Shown piece by piece: positions 9,349-19,821 of a stretch of DNA of 58,625 nucleotides. Numbering within the stretch: the stretch's first letter is position 1; every line of letters begins with the position of its first letter. Source of the DNA: Bacteroidales bacterium (GTDB lineage Bacteria > Bacteroidota > Bacteroidia > Bacteroidales > VadinHA17). The notes under the pieces were generated by a model that saw only the letters and a list, made by a program, of their open reading frames with translations, searched no databases and was not told the origin of the DNA. The translations under genes and the position numbers were made by a program. The stretch is from NCBI GenBank assembly GCA_016928075.1, contig JAFGLJ010000017.1:1-58625 (forward strand), in the 5' to 3' direction.

Positions 9349-11275
9349 TTGCTTTGGGGATCTTTAATATTATTGTGGTACCGTTTTCACGGCTGTTGTC
9401 AATGTCAAGTTCACCCTTGTTCATCTGAAGCAGATCGATACATATTGTGAGACCCAGCCCACTGCCCTTTTCACTGCCGGTACCCGGCTTTGACATCAGG
9501 TAATTACCCTGAAGTACGCTGTTACGAACCTCTTCGTCCATACCAATACCATCATCCTCGATAGTGATATTTATAAATTCCTTATCATCCCATGCGTTAA
9601 TCCTTATCTCTCCCCCTGTGTTACTGTATTTTATTGCGTTATTCAGGACATTACGCATAACTGATTTTAGAACATCAGGATTTATCATGGCAGTTATTTT
9701 ATTGTCGACTCCTGTTTTCACATTTATATTTTTTCTTTCTGCAAGAGGTTTGTATAGAATTGCAACATCATCCACTATATTTTTTACTCTGACTTCGGAT
9801 ATAACAAGCTTGTCTTTTCCTTCCTGAATTGTGGCAATACTCTTAAGGTTAATTAACAGCTGGTTAAGTTGAAATGACGTTTCACTCAGCATATTGCTGT
9901 ACTCTATCATACTTTCTTTATCCAGGGCTTCATAGTCATCAACCATTAATCTGCTGAAACCAAGTATGGCCTGAAAGGGGTTTATCAGGTCATGGGCAAA
10001 TACTGAAATAAGTGTGTCAAGCAGCTTATTTTCTTTCTCGAGTTCTTTATTGGTTTTTCTCAGTTCGCGATTAACCAGTGCAAACTTTTCCGTTTCAATG
10101 CTGAACTCTTCCTTGGAATCATTTCTTATCCTTCTTATATACAGCAATATCAAAAACAGGACAATGAATGCAACAAGAATTATTATGAAAGTGATCATTA
10201 ATTTGTGTGCTGCATCCTGCCTGGTCCTGTTCAGGTTCATCTCACGATCGATACTCTCTTTAAGTCTGAGATTTCTTGTCTCTTCATACTCAACCATAAG
10301 GAGAGAAATGATTTCCTCTCTGTCTATCATATTGTCTTCCGCATGAATATCACTCAGAATCTTTTCATATTTCCAGGCCTTATCGTAATTTCCTGTTGCA
10401 GTATAAGCCCTGCAAAGGTATTCAAGATGGTCATATTGATCGGGCAGGCTGTATCTCTCATCTATATTATATTGTTGGGCTGTATTCAGCACTTTATCGT
10501 AGTCCTCATTAAGAAGGTGATACTCCATTACCGAGGTATAAAAACCAAGCCTGTCAACGTCACTGTATTTGCTTTCATCCATGGCGAGATACCCCCTGTT
10601 TATCCAGCTTTCAGATTCTTCTCGGTTACCCAGCTTATTATATGCGCTGATAATGGAACCGATAACAGAAACGGGTGAGATGTTATTCATAATAATATCC
10701 TCATCCCTGAGCAATCCTTTAAGAATATCTAATGCTGCCTCATAGTTCTCCAGTTCCATCTCTACTTCCGCGAGGTTATAGGTAAAAAGGGCGGAATTAT
10801 CCAGGTCTTCTTTTTCGTTCATCTCGATTGCACGCAACAGGTATTTCCTTGACGACTGGTAATCGCCCACGACAGCAAAAATTATTGCTGTATTATTAAG
10901 CACTGTGTTCACCCCTGAATAGAATTCCTCTTCAGAATATACCGTAAGTGCCTTTAAAAAGTGTTTGAGGGCTTCACTATTATTACCTTTATAATAATAA
11001 ATAACACCTTCCTGGATTTCCATCAGTCCATCATAGAGAGGATAGCTATGGCATGGCAGGCTCTGCATCTGGAAGGAAGAAAATTCAAGACTGTCAATGT
11101 CGGCATTATTAAGGTATTCCCTTGCTTTTATATATAATTCTTCAAATAACCTGTTATTGAGAGTTTCGCTGGGGGGGTATCTGTAGCAATATGGGAAGTA
11201 TGTATACTGGGCATAGAGTACCATACTTATCAAAAGAAGCATGAGGCTTATAAAAAATATCTTCCCCTTTCTCAT
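9341..11275 (-). CDS. TPR-containing membrane sensor histidine kinase, intact
   Basis: 644 residues, the same length as the next gene and the same architecture: signal peptide ending MVLYAQ, TPR region (about 30-330), membrane helix (about 345-368), coiled coil, HisKA with FAHDLINPFQAIL (phospho-acceptor His present) and a full HATPase (NNAIKYS, DDGIGM, GSGLGL). Its start codon overlaps the xseA stop as ATGA, and its own end overlaps the next gene by 8 bases. No response regulator is adjacent, so the partner is unknown. The two kinases are probably ancient duplicates, although their sequences have diverged strongly. Confidence 0.9.
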   Translation of the reverse strand: MRKGKIFFISLMLLLISMVLYAQYTYFPYCYRYPPSETLNNRLFEELYIKAREYLNNADIDSLEFSSFQMQSLPCHSYPLYDGLMEIQEGVIYYYKGNNSEALKHFLKALTVYSEEEFYSGVNTVLNNTAIIFAVVGDYQSSRKYLLRAIEMNEKEDLDNSALFTYNLAEVEMELENYEAALDILKGLLRDEDIIMNNISPVSVIGSIISAYNKLGNREESESWINRGYLAMDESKYSDVDRLGFYTSVMEYHLLNEDYDKVLNTAQQYNIDERYSLPDQYDHLEYLCRAYTATGNYDKAWKYEKILSDIHAEDNMIDREEIISLLMVEYEETRNLRLKESIDREMNLNRTRQDAAHKLMITFIIILVAFIVLFLILLYIRRIRNDSKEEFSIETEKFALVNRELRKTNKELEKENKLLDTLISVFAHDLINPFQAILGFSRLMVDDYEALDKESMIEYSNMLSETSFQLNQLLINLKSIATIQEGKDKLVISEVRVKNIVDDVAILYKPLAERKNINVKTGVDNKITAMINPDVLKSVMRNVLNNAIKYSNTGGEIRINAWDDKEFINITIEDDGIGMDEEVRNSVLQGNYLMSKPGTGSEKGSGLGLTICIDLLQMNKGELDIDNSRENGTTIILKIPKANA

Positions 11276-12663
11276 TTATCAGGTTTCTTCAGGTCAAATA
11301 CTTTACTTTCTATTCTGCCGAGGTGTAAGATGGTACTTATCTCGGAGCCAGGCTGCAATTCATTCGACGATTTGACGGCTTTATCATTATACAGGGTAAT
11401 TGAATATCCCCGTTCAAGTACCCTGGAAGGACGAAGGTAATCAATTGATCTGGAAAAATTGTCCAGAATCGTGTGTTTTTGATGTTTAAATCTTGTAACT
11501 GCCGGTTTGAATCTGATAGTAAGTTCCTTTATTTGCCTGTATTTATCATCAATATGTTTCAGAGATCTTTTACCGACATTTACTTTGATTGTATTCAGTC
11601 TGGCACGATTATGAGAGAGGTATGATTGTATATTGCCGGAAAGCCGTAAGCCTGACCTGTTAAGAAGAATTCGTTTACTATGTAGGGATGCTCTTACCAT
11701 GGGAGCCATATTGACACTGAGCCTGTTGATGACCATCCTCTGTCTCCTGACCATTTCCCTGCTTAAAACAATAATTGATTCCCTTATTTGTGCAAGGTAT
11801 TCTTCTGTTTTGAGACTCTGGTTTATTATGAAATCGGCTACGGCAGTTGGGGTCTTGAATGACCTGTGGGCAACCATATCGGTAATTGAGAGGTCTTTTT
11901 CATGACCTATACCTGTTAACACGGGCAGAGGCAGCTGGGTAATGAGATATGCAATATTATAATTATCAAACCAGCTGAGGTCGGCCTGTGATCCGCCTCC
12001 CCTGACTATTACTATCAGGTCAAAATTGTCTTTCTCTTCGAATATATTATTAATGGCATGGCTTACTGATGCTTCCGTTTCTTTACCCTGCATGACAGCA
12101 CTGAAAAGCCTGGTAAAATATTTATAGCCATATTCATTCCTGTCAAGTTCATCTGTAAAGTCCTTGAATCCGGCGGCCTGTTCCGATGAGATAACGGCTA
12201 TCCTGTATGGAAGCATGGGGAATGGAAGTTCTTTGTTCAGATATATTACACCTTCGGATTCGAGCCGTTCTATTATTTGTTTACGTTTAAGAGCCATTTC
12301 ACCGACTGTATATGCCGGATCAATATTATGTATGATAAGACTGAGTCCGTATACCTCATGATATTCGATATTTACCCTCAGAAGAACTTTAATTCCTTCA
12401 GACAATGTCTGACCCGTTATATTTTCAAAATAGGGCATCAGAAGCCTGGCTTTCTGAGACCATATAATTGCTCTTATTCTTGATTTGATATCATCCTGAT
12501 TGGTTTTCTCGACAAGCTCGATGTAGCAGTGACCCGAGTAGTTAATCTTTAATTCTGATATTTCAGCACTAACCCAATAATAACCCGGGAGTTTTTCCTC
12601 AAGTGATTTTTTTATTAGTTTTTGTAGTTCACTTAATGAATACCTGTCGTTATTATCATCCAT
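11272..12663 (-). CDS. xseA: Exodeoxyribonuclease VII large subunit
   Basis: 463 residues. An N-terminal OB-fold (YSLSELQKLIKKSLEE, then YWVSAEISELK) precedes the catalytic domain with IVRGGGSQADLSWFDNY, GIGHEKDLSITDMVAHRSF and KTPTAVADF, followed by a coiled-coil arm and a C-terminal RVLERGYSI segment. This is the nuclease subunit of exonuclease VII, which degrades single-stranded DNA. It heads a four-gene overlapping run: xseA, kinase, kinase-like protein, xseB. Confidence 0.95.
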   Translation of the reverse strand: MDDNNDRYSLSELQKLIKKSLEEKLPGYYWVSAEISELKINYSGHCYIELVEKTNQDDIKSRIRAIIWSQKARLLMPYFENITGQTLSEGIKVLLRVNIEYHEVYGLSLIIHNIDPAYTVGEMALKRKQIIERLESEGVIYLNKELPFPMLPYRIAVISSEQAAGFKDFTDELDRNEYGYKYFTRLFSAVMQGKETEASVSHAINNIFEEKDNFDLIVIVRGGGSQADLSWFDNYNIAYLITQLPLPVLTGIGHEKDLSITDMVAHRSFKTPTAVADFIINQSLKTEEYLAQIRESIIVLSREMVRRQRMVINRLSVNMAPMVRASLHSKRILLNRSGLRLSGNIQSYLSHNRARLNTIKVNVGKRSLKHIDDKYRQIKELTIRFKPAVTRFKHQKHTILDNFSRSIDYLRPSRVLERGYSITLYNDKAVKSSNELQPGSEISTILHLGRIESKVFDLKKPDK

Positions 12664-12730
12664 TACAATATCAGTCTTAGTTAGCAGGAGAAATATAGTT
12701 AAGTATAATATATTAACAATATACCGGAGG

Positions 12731-13528
12731 CTATTTAATTATTATACCTGTTATTTCCGGATCCTTAAGCTTTCCGCCTTCTCTTTCGAGTTTATCCAGG
12801 TATTCAGTCTCCTCCCTTATCAGTTCATCCCTGTTCTCGGGAATACCGTTATTATATTTTATTTCCTTTCTCAGCGTTCCGTCAGAATTATAGAAACTCC
12901 ATAAACCTGTTCGAACATCTTTAACATAGCGGCCTGTTATTTCCGGTTCACCACTCATATGCCATGTCTGGAATTCTCCGTTGCGTTTCCCGTTCTCATA
13001 AGTCGATTCAAGAGCCAATGTACCATCGGTAAAATATTGTTTCCATTCTCCTGATTCAGTACCATCCGAAAATTCAAGCTCCTCAGCAATTTTCCCGTTC
13101 CAGTGGTACTTAATTCTGGTACCTTCTATTTGATCATCTTCGTACCTGCATTTCATTAACAAATGATCTTTAACATAATCAGAATAATATAACCACTCAC
13201 CGGTTTTTATCTGATTAACATATTTACCTTTTCCGGCGATATAACCATTAGGATGGTAGAAGGATGCCGTAACGGTATCGGAATCAGACCTGTAGTTGAG
13301 TACGGAAATCAGGTTGCCATCTTCATCATACCGTTTGAATTCGCCCTGTGGTTTATCATCATGAAAGTACCCCTCGTACATTATTTGCCCATCCGGGTAT
13401 TTTTTTATCCATAGGCCCTGCCTCTTTCCATTTTGATCGGTCTGATTAAGTTTCTCCTGGGCATCTGCCGTAACACAAAGTGGAAATATTAAAATAAGGG
13501 TGAATATTATCTGGAGAATGTGTCTCAT
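12731..13528 (-). CDS. Secreted MORN-repeat (YwqK-like) protein
   Basis: 265 residues with a signal peptide ending CVTADAQ. The rest is a chain of MORN_2-type repeats, each with a G.W..Y...G pattern, for example QGLWIKKYPDGQIMYEGYF, TGEWLYYSDY, SGEWKQYFTDGTL, NGEFQTWHMSGEPE and TGLWSFYNSDGTL. Such proteins are often auto-annotated as YwqK-family antitoxins, but nothing here points to a toxin-antitoxin pair. Function unknown; the signal peptide points to the periplasm or cell surface. It may be read through from dnaK only if the terminator at 13557 leaks. Confidence 0.75.
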   Translation of the reverse strand: MRHILQIIFTLILIFPLCVTADAQEKLNQTDQNGKRQGLWIKKYPDGQIMYEGYFHDDKPQGEFKRYDEDGNLISVLNYRSDSDTVTASFYHPNGYIAGKGKYVNQIKTGEWLYYSDYVKDHLLMKCRYEDDQIEGTRIKYHWNGKIAEELEFSDGTESGEWKQYFTDGTLALESTYENGKRNGEFQTWHMSGEPEITGRYVKDVRTGLWSFYNSDGTLRKEIKYNNGIPENRDELIREETEYLDKLEREGGKLKDPEITGIIIK

Positions 13529-13556
13529 ATAATCATATTTATTATGGTAAAAATAA

Positions 13557-13585
13557 AAAACACTCTGAAAAAATCAGAGTGTTTT
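13557..13585 (-). terminator. Intrinsic terminator after dnaK
   Basis: A perfect 12-bp stem, AAAACACTCTGA with TCAGAGTGTTTT, around a 5-base loop. On the minus strand it is followed by a T-rich run. It lies 25 bases after the dnaK stop and before the MORN gene, so it ends the dnaK transcript. Confidence 0.85.
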
Positions 13586-13609
13586 AGTTATTATATTCTG
13601 AGATTTTAA

Positions 13610-15523
13610 TTATTTAACCTCTTCGAAATCAACATCGGTCACCTCATCATCACTTCCTTTCTGCCCCTGGTCACCTGGCTGGGGACCCTGCTGCTGGCCT
13701 CCCTTTTGCTGTGTTTCAGCCTGTGCAGATTTATAAATGTCTTCAGAGGCCGCCTGCCATTTGGCATTCAGGTTATTTAAAGCCTTATCAATAGCTTCGA
13801 GATCCTGTTTCTTATGTGCCTCTTTTAAATCAGCAAGGGCTTTTTCAATAGGTTCTTTCTTATCTGCAGGAAGCTTATCACCATATTCCTTAAGCTGCTT
13901 CTCAGTCTGGAAGATCATACTATCAGCGGCATTGATCTTATCGGCCTTTTCTTTTGCTTTTCTGTCTTCTTCTGCATTAGCCTTTGCTTCTTCACGCATT
14001 CTGTTGATTTCATCTTCACTAAGACCCGATGATGCTTCAATCCTGATACTTTGCTCTTTCCCGGTGCCCTTATCTTTGGCAGAAACATTAAGTATGCCGT
14101 TTGCATCAATATCGAATGTTACCTCAATCTGTGGAATACCTCTTGGCGCAGGTGGGATGCCGTCAAGATGGAACCTGCCTATGGTCTTGTTGCCTGCTGC
14201 CATAGGTCTTTCACCCTGAAGTACATGGATCTCTACTGATGGTTGATTATCGGCGGCAGTGGTAAATGTTTCATTCTTCTTGGTTGGAATAGTGGTATTT
14301 GCTTCTATCAGTTTGGTCATCACGCCACCCATTGTTTCTATGCCAAGTGACAGCGGGGTAACATCAAGCAAAAGCACATCTTTTACCTCCCCTGTAAGCA
14401 CTCCGCCCTGGATTGCAGCTCCAATGGCAACAACTTCATCAGGATTAACACCTTTTGAAGGAGTCTTGCCAAAGAATTTCTGGACAACTTCCTGGATTGC
14501 AGGAATACGTGTTGAGCCACCAACGAGAAGTACTTCATTTATGTCAGAAGCTTTCATCCCTGCATCTTTAAGCGCTATTTTACATGGCTCAATTACTGCC
14601 TGTATGAGCGAATCAGTGAGTTTCTCAAAATGTGCTCTTGTCAGTGTCTTAACAAGATGTTTTGGTATACCGTCAACAGGCATTATATACGGTAAATTAA
14701 TTTCAGTACTTGTAGAGCTGGACAGTTCTATCTTAGCCTTTTCGGCTGCTTCTTTAAGCCTTTGAAGTGCCATAGGGTCTTTCCTCAGGTCGACGCCTTC
14801 ATCTTTCTTGAACTCCTCGGCAAGCCAGTTAATTATCAGCTCATCGAAATCATCACCGCCCAGATGCGTATCACCGTTAGTGGATTTAACCTCAAAAACA
14901 CCGTCGCCGAGTTCAAGTATTGAAATATCGAAAGTGCCACCACCAAGGTCAAAAACGGCGACCTTGAGGTCTTCAGTTTTTTTATCCAGGCCATAGGCCA
15001 GGGATGCTGCCGTTGGCTCATTTATTATCCTTTTCACTTTAAGACCTGCTATTTCACCGGCTTCTTTTGTTGCCTGGCGCTGAGAATCGTTGAAGTAAGC
15101 AGGAACAGTAATGACAGCTTCTGTAACTTCCTGTCCCAGATAATCCTCAGCTGTCTTCTTCATTTTCTGGAGAATCATGGCTGATATTTCCTGGGGTGAG
15201 TATTTCCTGTCATCAATCTGAACCCTGGGTGTATTATTATCCCCTTTGACAACCTTGTACGGTACACGACCCATCTCTTTGCCTACATTATCGTAAGTCT
15301 CACCCATAAATCTTTTTATTGAATATACGGTCTTGATTGAATTAGTAATGGCCTGGCGCTTTGCCGGATCACCTACCTTGCGTTCACCATTTTCCACGAA
15401 GGCCACAATAGAAGGTGTGGTTCGCTTTCCCTCACTGTTAGGAATGACGACAGGCTCATTGCCTTCCATTACTGCAACGCATGAATTAGTTGTTCCAAGA
15501 TCTATACCAATTATTTTTCCCAT
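13610..15523 (-). CDS. dnaK: Molecular chaperone DnaK (Hsp70)
   Basis: 637 residues. The nucleotide-binding domain starts [20 protein letters not shown], and carries the Hsp70 signatures [14 protein letters not shown] and [13 protein letters not shown]. The interdomain linker is [14 protein letters not shown], and the substrate-binding domain and helical lid end in a Gln/Gly-rich tail and [12 protein letters not shown]. Cytosolic ATP-dependent folding chaperone. It stands alone, with no grpE or dnaJ beside it, and no CIRCE element was seen in the 229 bases upstream. Confidence 0.98.
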   Translation of the reverse strand: MGKIIGIDLGTTNSCVAVMEGNEPVVIPNSEGKRTTPSIVAFVENGERKVGDPAKRQAITNSIKTVYSIKRFMGETYDNVGKEMGRVPYKVVKGDNNTPRVQIDDRKYSPQEISAMILQKMKKTAEDYLGQEVTEAVITVPAYFNDSQRQATKEAGEIAGLKVKRIINEPTAASLAYGLDKKTEDLKVAVFDLGGGTFDISILELGDGVFEVKSTNGDTHLGGDDFDELIINWLAEEFKKDEGVDLRKDPMALQRLKEAAEKAKIELSSSTSTEINLPYIMPVDGIPKHLVKTLTRAHFEKLTDSLIQAVIEPCKIALKDAGMKASDINEVLLVGGSTRIPAIQEVVQKFFGKTPSKGVNPDEVVAIGAAIQGGVLTGEVKDVLLLDVTPLSLGIETMGGVMTKLIEANTTIPTKKNETFTTAADNQPSVEIHVLQGERPMAAGNKTIGRFHLDGIPPAPRGIPQIEVTFDIDANGILNVSAKDKGTGKEQSIRIEASSGLSEDEINRMREEAKANAEEDRKAKEKADKINAADSMIFQTEKQLKEYGDKLPADKKEPIEKALADLKEAHKKQDLEAIDKALNNLNAKWQAASEDIYKSAQAETQQKGGQQQGPQPGDQGQKGSDDEVTDVDFEEVK

Positions 15524-15752
15524 TTTATAATGTTTTTATTGTTTTTCTGTTTTTTTACTTCTTCCACTCAATGATTATGCCATCGGTTTTTATCCCTGTA
15601 TTTATGCTAATATGACACTCATTATAACATTTGCATGACCAAAATAAATGTCAGAATGACAAAAAGGCAGTAATCACTTTTTAGTTTGATTACAATCCTA
15701 TAATACCAAACAAATTTGTAGCTTTACTGATATAATCAAAATAACAAAGGTT

Positions 15753-16568
15753 ATGTCTATCCACAGTACAGTTAAGAGAGTAACCACACATGTACTTGCA
15801 GAGATGAAGCTGAAAGGGGAGAAAATTGCAATGCTCACTTCATATGATTATTCAATGGCATCTATCGTCGATAAAGCAGGCATAGACGTCATACTTGTGG
15901 GAGATTCTGCATCAAATGTAATGGCAGGTTTTGAAACAACCCTGCCCATTACACTTGATAATATGATTTACCATGCTGCATCTGTAGTGAGGGCAGCCAA
16001 AAGGGCTCTGGTAGTGGTTGATATGCCTTTCGGGACTTACCAGGGTAACTCCAAGGAAGCTCTGTCTTCAGCTATAAGAATAATGAAAGAGACAGGTGCT
16101 CATGCAGTTAAAATAGAAGGAGGGGCTGAGATATTAGAATCGGTTGAAAGAATACTATCAGCGGGCATCCCCGTAATGGGGCACCTGGGATTAACACCTC
16201 AGTCAATACATAAATTCGGTACTTACGTTGTACGTGCGCGTGATGAGGAGGAAGCGAAAAGATTGAAGGAAGATGCAAAACTGCTTGAAGAAAAGGGAGT
16301 ATTTGCTATTGTCCTGGAAAAAATTCCTGCAGTACTGGCCGGAGAAGTGGCTGAAAGCCTAAGCATACCTGCTATTGGCATAGGTGCAGGCAGCAAGGTT
16401 GATGGACAGGTGCTGGTAATTCATGACATGCTGGGCATTAATCAGGAATTCTCACCCAGGTTTCTCAGGCGATACCATAACCTTTACCAGGAAATAACCG
16501 GGGCAGTACAGGGATATATAAAAGATGTCCGCTCACTTGACTTTCCTAATGAGAAAGAACAGTATTGA
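15753..16568 (+). CDS. panB: 3-methyl-2-oxobutanoate hydroxymethyltransferase
   Basis: 271 residues spanning the whole PanB barrel: [38 protein letters not shown] (metal-binding Asp), [34 protein letters not shown] and [20 protein letters not shown]. The enzyme transfers a hydroxymethyl group from methylene-THF to alpha-ketoisovalerate, the first committed step to pantothenate and CoA. Divergent from dnaK. The next gene, a pseudouridine synthase, starts at or inside its 3' end, so they are probably co-transcribed. Confidence 0.97.
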   Translation: MSIHSTVKRVTTHVLAEMKLKGEKIAMLTSYDYSMASIVDKAGIDVILVGDSASNVMAGFETTLPITLDNMIYHAASVVRAAKRALVVVDMPFGTYQGNSKEALSSAIRIMKETGAHAVKIEGGAEILESVERILSAGIPVMGHLGLTPQSIHKFGTYVVRARDEEEAKRLKEDAKLLEEKGVFAIVLEKIPAVLAGEVAESLSIPAIGIGAGSKVDGQVLVIHDMLGINQEFSPRFLRRYHNLYQEITGAVQGYIKDVRSLDFPNEKEQY

Positions 16569-16578
16569 AAAACCTGTA

Positions 16579-17253
16579 ATGGAAATACTGTACGAGGACA
16601 ACCATATAATTGCCGTTAATAAGAAGAACACCGAACTGGTGCAGGGCGATCAGACAGGTGATGAACCTCTGTCTGACAGGGTGAAAAAATACCTTGCACA
16701 CAAATACCATAAAACGGGTAATGTGTTCCTAGGGGTGGTTCACCGCATCGACAGGCCTGTAAGCGGTGCAGTATTATTTGCCCGTACTTCAAAATCTCTG
16801 GGCAGGTTAAACAAAATGTTCCAGGAAAAACAGGTGACAAAAAAATACCTGGCCGTGGTACGAAACACCCCCCCTGCAGAAGAGGGCATACTGTTTAATT
16901 ACCTGAAGAAGAATGAAAAACAGAATAAATCATATGCATATGATGAGCAGGTGAAAGGAAGTAAGGAAGCCTCCCTGAGCTACCGGCTGCTCATGCGAAC
17001 CGATAGATATTATATACTTGAGATTGAGCTACATACAGGAAGGCATCACCAGATAAGGTGCCAGCTGGCAAAAGCAGGATGCCCTGTAAAAGGTGACCTT
17101 AAATATGGATTCCCGAGATCAAATGCCGATGGCAGCATATCCCTGCATGCATGGAAGTTAAAATTTAACCACCCCGTTAAGAATCAGGAAATAGAGTTGA
17201 TAGCCCCTCTTCCTGATAATGATATCTGGGGCAGGATCAGGCCCATGATATGA
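16579..17253 (+). CDS. RluA-family pseudouridine synthase
   Basis: About 224 residues from MEILYEDNHIIAVNK, the point where family homology begins; in-frame ATGs at 16525 and 16549 would overlap panB and are possible starts. The catalytic motif is HRIDRPVSGAVLFARTSKS (catalytic Asp within HRID), and LHTGRHHQIRCQLA is the conserved RluA segment. There is no S4 domain. It isomerises uridine in rRNA or tRNA; the exact site cannot be read from sequence. Confidence 0.9.
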   Translation: MEILYEDNHIIAVNKKNTELVQGDQTGDEPLSDRVKKYLAHKYHKTGNVFLGVVHRIDRPVSGAVLFARTSKSLGRLNKMFQEKQVTKKYLAVVRNTPPAEEGILFNYLKKNEKQNKSYAYDEQVKGSKEASLSYRLLMRTDRYYILEIELHTGRHHQIRCQLAKAGCPVKGDLKYGFPRSNADGSISLHAWKLKFNHPVKNQEIELIAPLPDNDIWGRIRPMI

Positions 17254-17258
17254 AAAAA

Positions 17259-17284
17259 TGGCTGCTTTAGAGTCAAAACAGCCA
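17259..17284 (+). terminator. Weak hairpin after the panB/pseudouridine synthase unit
   Basis: TGGCTGCTTT and AAAACAGCCA pair over 10 positions with one mismatch around a 6-base loop, 6 bases after the stop. There is no clear T-run afterwards, so termination is uncertain. Confidence 0.35.
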
Positions 17285-17527
17285 CTTCATCGAAACTGAA
17301 AATATCAGAGGTCAGGATGTCAAAATTATTCGCCGGCATCATTCCTTTTACTTGTGTGCAATTTAAATTTTCACTGCATATTTCAGCCGGCTACTTATTA
17401 TTGTATTACGAAACCCGGTAACAAATGTATAACATAATTATTCTGAGTCAGTTAAACTAAGGTTAAAACTCGTTAAGGAAAAGTTAAAATATGGGTTGGT
17501 ATAATTTTATAATTATATTTTTGTACT

Positions 17528-19129
17528 ATGAAACGCTGGAAGTTTATAGGGCTCATATCATTAATGCTGGTATCGTTAACGGGCATTATCTGGGTACAGA
17601 TAATCTGGATTAATAATGCTGTGAGAGTGAGGAATGACCTGTTTAACCGCTCGGTTTTCAATAGCCTTCAGAGCACTGCACGTAAAATAGAGTCATCAAG
17701 ACAACTGGGTTTCTACCAGCGAATGATGATAGCTGATTCATTGCTTCAGTCGCAGGCTGATGAAATGCAGACAATACCTTTTGCCGGCTCATATGCAGGA
17801 ACCCGGGGAATGCAGGGAGCCACAGGCCTTAGGGGCAAGGGGGAGAGCTTTTCTTTCAGCCTTACGGATGATGGAGAAAATATACATGTGCTGGGTGATT
17901 ACCAGCAGTATTTTATTGGCGATAGCTCTGAAAGGGAAATGCCTGAATACAGTATTGAATCACGGGAAAATGAGCCTTTAAACATTGATCAGAAAAGGTT
18001 CACGACATGGCTCATGCAGAAATCAAATGACCTGCGCCAGATGGGTGACAGAATGATTTCTGAACTTTATGACTGGGAACTCAATAGCAGTGCCGATAGA
18101 AACGAAATACTGTCAGTTCTTTATGGTGAACTGGCTAATTCAGGGATAAATACACCTTTTGAATTTGCTATTATAGAAAATAATAGAATTATCGACGGAG
18201 TGCATGAATCATCTTCCCCTGCAGATCTTGTGAGCAGTAATTATACAGTTAACCTGTTTAATGACAGGTTAATACGCAGGAATACCCGGATATCAGTGGT
18301 ATTCCCGGAACGTAAAAATTATATCCTTTCATCAATGTCTTACCTGCTGGGTGGTTCAATGCTCTTCAGCCTTATAATACTGATAACCTTTGCCCTGAGT
18401 ATATTTTTTATTATCCGCCAGAAAAAAATATCCGATATGAAATCGGATTTTATCAATAACATGACCCATGAGTTCAAAACACCCATAGCCACTATTTCAC
18501 TTGCAGCAGATACTATAAGTAATCCTAAAATAATTAATGATGAAAAAAGGGTGAAGCATTTTATCAGCATGATAAAAAAAGAAAATACAAGGATGAACAA
18601 GCAGGTTGAAAATATTTTACAGATTTCATCCCTTGACAAAAGTGAGATGGAATTCAATTACTCTGAAATTGACATGCACTCCATAATAAAAAGGTCAATT
18701 GAAACCATTGAAATACAGGTGGAAGGAAGGAATGGTAACATCTTTTTCTATCCTGAAGCTGACGATCCGGTAGTATACGGAGACAGGGAACATCTGACAA
18801 ACCTGATACATAACCTGCTGGATAATGCTAATAAGTACAGCGTAAATGAGCCTGAGATAACCCTCAGCACATCTAACAGGAACGGTTATTTTGTATTATC
18901 AGTGGCTGATAAAGGTATAGGAATGACCAGGTCAGTTCAATCGAAAATATTTGACAGGTTTTACAGGCAGTCAAGCGGCAATATTCATAATATCAAAGGC
19001 TTTGGTCTTGGCCTTAGTTATGTCAAAGCTATAGTCGATGCCCATAATGGTGATATCAAAGTATTCAGTGAATCAGGTAAAGGCACAACATTTGAAGTAT
19101 ATTTACCACAAAATGAAAACCCTGCATGA
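17528..19129 (+). CDS. Sensor histidine kinase, RprX-like
   Basis: 533 residues. Two membrane helices (about 5-27 and 275-300) enclose a roughly 250-residue extracytoplasmic sensor. The kinase core follows: NNMTHEFKTPIATISLA (phospho-acceptor His), then NLLDNANKYS, ADKGIGM, IFDRFYR and GFGLGLSYV. Its 3' end overlaps the response-regulator gene by 4 bases (ATGA), so the two form a cognate pair. The opening WKFIGLISLMLVSLTGIIWV resembles the Bacteroides RprX kinase as I remember it. The signal sensed is not known from this sequence. Confidence 0.92.
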   Translation: MKRWKFIGLISLMLVSLTGIIWVQIIWINNAVRVRNDLFNRSVFNSLQSTARKIESSRQLGFYQRMMIADSLLQSQADEMQTIPFAGSYAGTRGMQGATGLRGKGESFSFSLTDDGENIHVLGDYQQYFIGDSSEREMPEYSIESRENEPLNIDQKRFTTWLMQKSNDLRQMGDRMISELYDWELNSSADRNEILSVLYGELANSGINTPFEFAIIENNRIIDGVHESSSPADLVSSNYTVNLFNDRLIRRNTRISVVFPERKNYILSSMSYLLGGSMLFSLIILITFALSIFFIIRQKKISDMKSDFINNMTHEFKTPIATISLAADTISNPKIINDEKRVKHFISMIKKENTRMNKQVENILQISSLDKSEMEFNYSEIDMHSIIKRSIETIEIQVEGRNGNIFFYPEADDPVVYGDREHLTNLIHNLLDNANKYSVNEPEITLSTSNRNGYFVLSVADKGIGMTRSVQSKIFDRFYRQSSGNIHNIKGFGLGLSYVKAIVDAHNGDIKVFSESGKGTTFEVYLPQNENPA

Positions 19130-19821
19130 GCGAGAACTCAAAGATATTGCTTGTTGAAGATGACCTGAGTTTCGGTTCAGTATTAAAATCATATCTTGAA
19201 ATTAATGATTTTTCTGTTGTATGGATAGACGATGGTAAAAATGCCCTTGATGCATTCAGAAAAGAGCAGTTTAACCTGTGCATCCTGGATGTTATGCTTC
19301 CTAATGTTGATGGTTTTACCATTGCCTCTGAAATAAGGGCAATAAACAAGACCATTCCCCTTATCTTTCTAACCGCTAAAAAACTTAAGGAAGATGTACT
19401 TCGCGGATACGGATTAGGAGCCGATGATTATATTACCAAACCTTTTGATACGGATATACTCCTGGCAAAAATAAAAGCCATTGTCAGTCGCAGGGAAGGA
19501 ATCAAGAAAACCAGAGATGAGATAAAAATTGGTAAATATACTTTCAACACCAAGGTAAGGTCACTGAAGTCAGGACAGAATGAGAGGAAATTGTCACCCA
19601 AGGAAGCACAGCTTCTTGAACTTCTCGCTGAATCACCCAATACTCTTGTAAGCCGCGAAACAGCCTTGAAGACTATCTGGGGGGCTGATGATTATTTTAC
19701 AGCAAGAAGTATGGATGTTTATATTACCAAGCTGAGAAAATACCTGTCAGATGACAGCAGTATTTCGATAAAAAATATACATAGTGCAGGTTTCCAGATG
19801 ATTATAGATACTGATGATTAA
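19126..19821 (+). CDS. OmpR/PhoB-family response regulator, RprY-like
   Basis: 231 residues. Receiver domain: LLVEDDLSFG acidic pair, phospho-acceptor Asp in CILDVMLPNVDGF, LTAKK and ITKPFDTD. A winged-helix DNA-binding domain follows (KLSPKEAQLLELLAESPNTLVSR, then MDVYITKLRKYL). It is translationally coupled to the kinase upstream. Its last bases overlap the convergent cdd gene by 4 bases. Confidence 0.94.
   Translation: MSENSKILLVEDDLSFGSVLKSYLEINDFSVVWIDDGKNALDAFRKEQFNLCILDVMLPNVDGFTIASEIRAINKTIPLIFLTAKKLKEDVLRGYGLGADDYITKPFDTDILLAKIKAIVSRREGIKKTRDEIKIGKYTFNTKVRSLKSGQNERKLSPKEAQLLELLAESPNTLVSRETALKTIWGADDYFTARSMDVYITKLRKYLSDDSSISIKNIHSAGFQMIIDTDD

Noticed and set aside
12731..13528. Toxin-antitoxin system, from the YwqK antitoxin label
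   Set aside because: The protein is a secreted MORN-repeat protein and no toxin gene is adjacent.
13737..14765. Long plus-strand frames opposite dnaK
   Set aside because: Serine-rich antisense shadows of the dnaK gene.
15524..15752. Possible CIRCE heat-shock operator before dnaK
   Set aside because: No TTAGCACTC-N9-GAGTGCTAA match; only a short TGTCA/TGACA pair near 15648.
17516..17523. TATTTTTG as the promoter of the RprX-like kinase
   Set aside because: It is five bases from the start codon, which would require a leaderless transcript; probably chance in AT-rich DNA.
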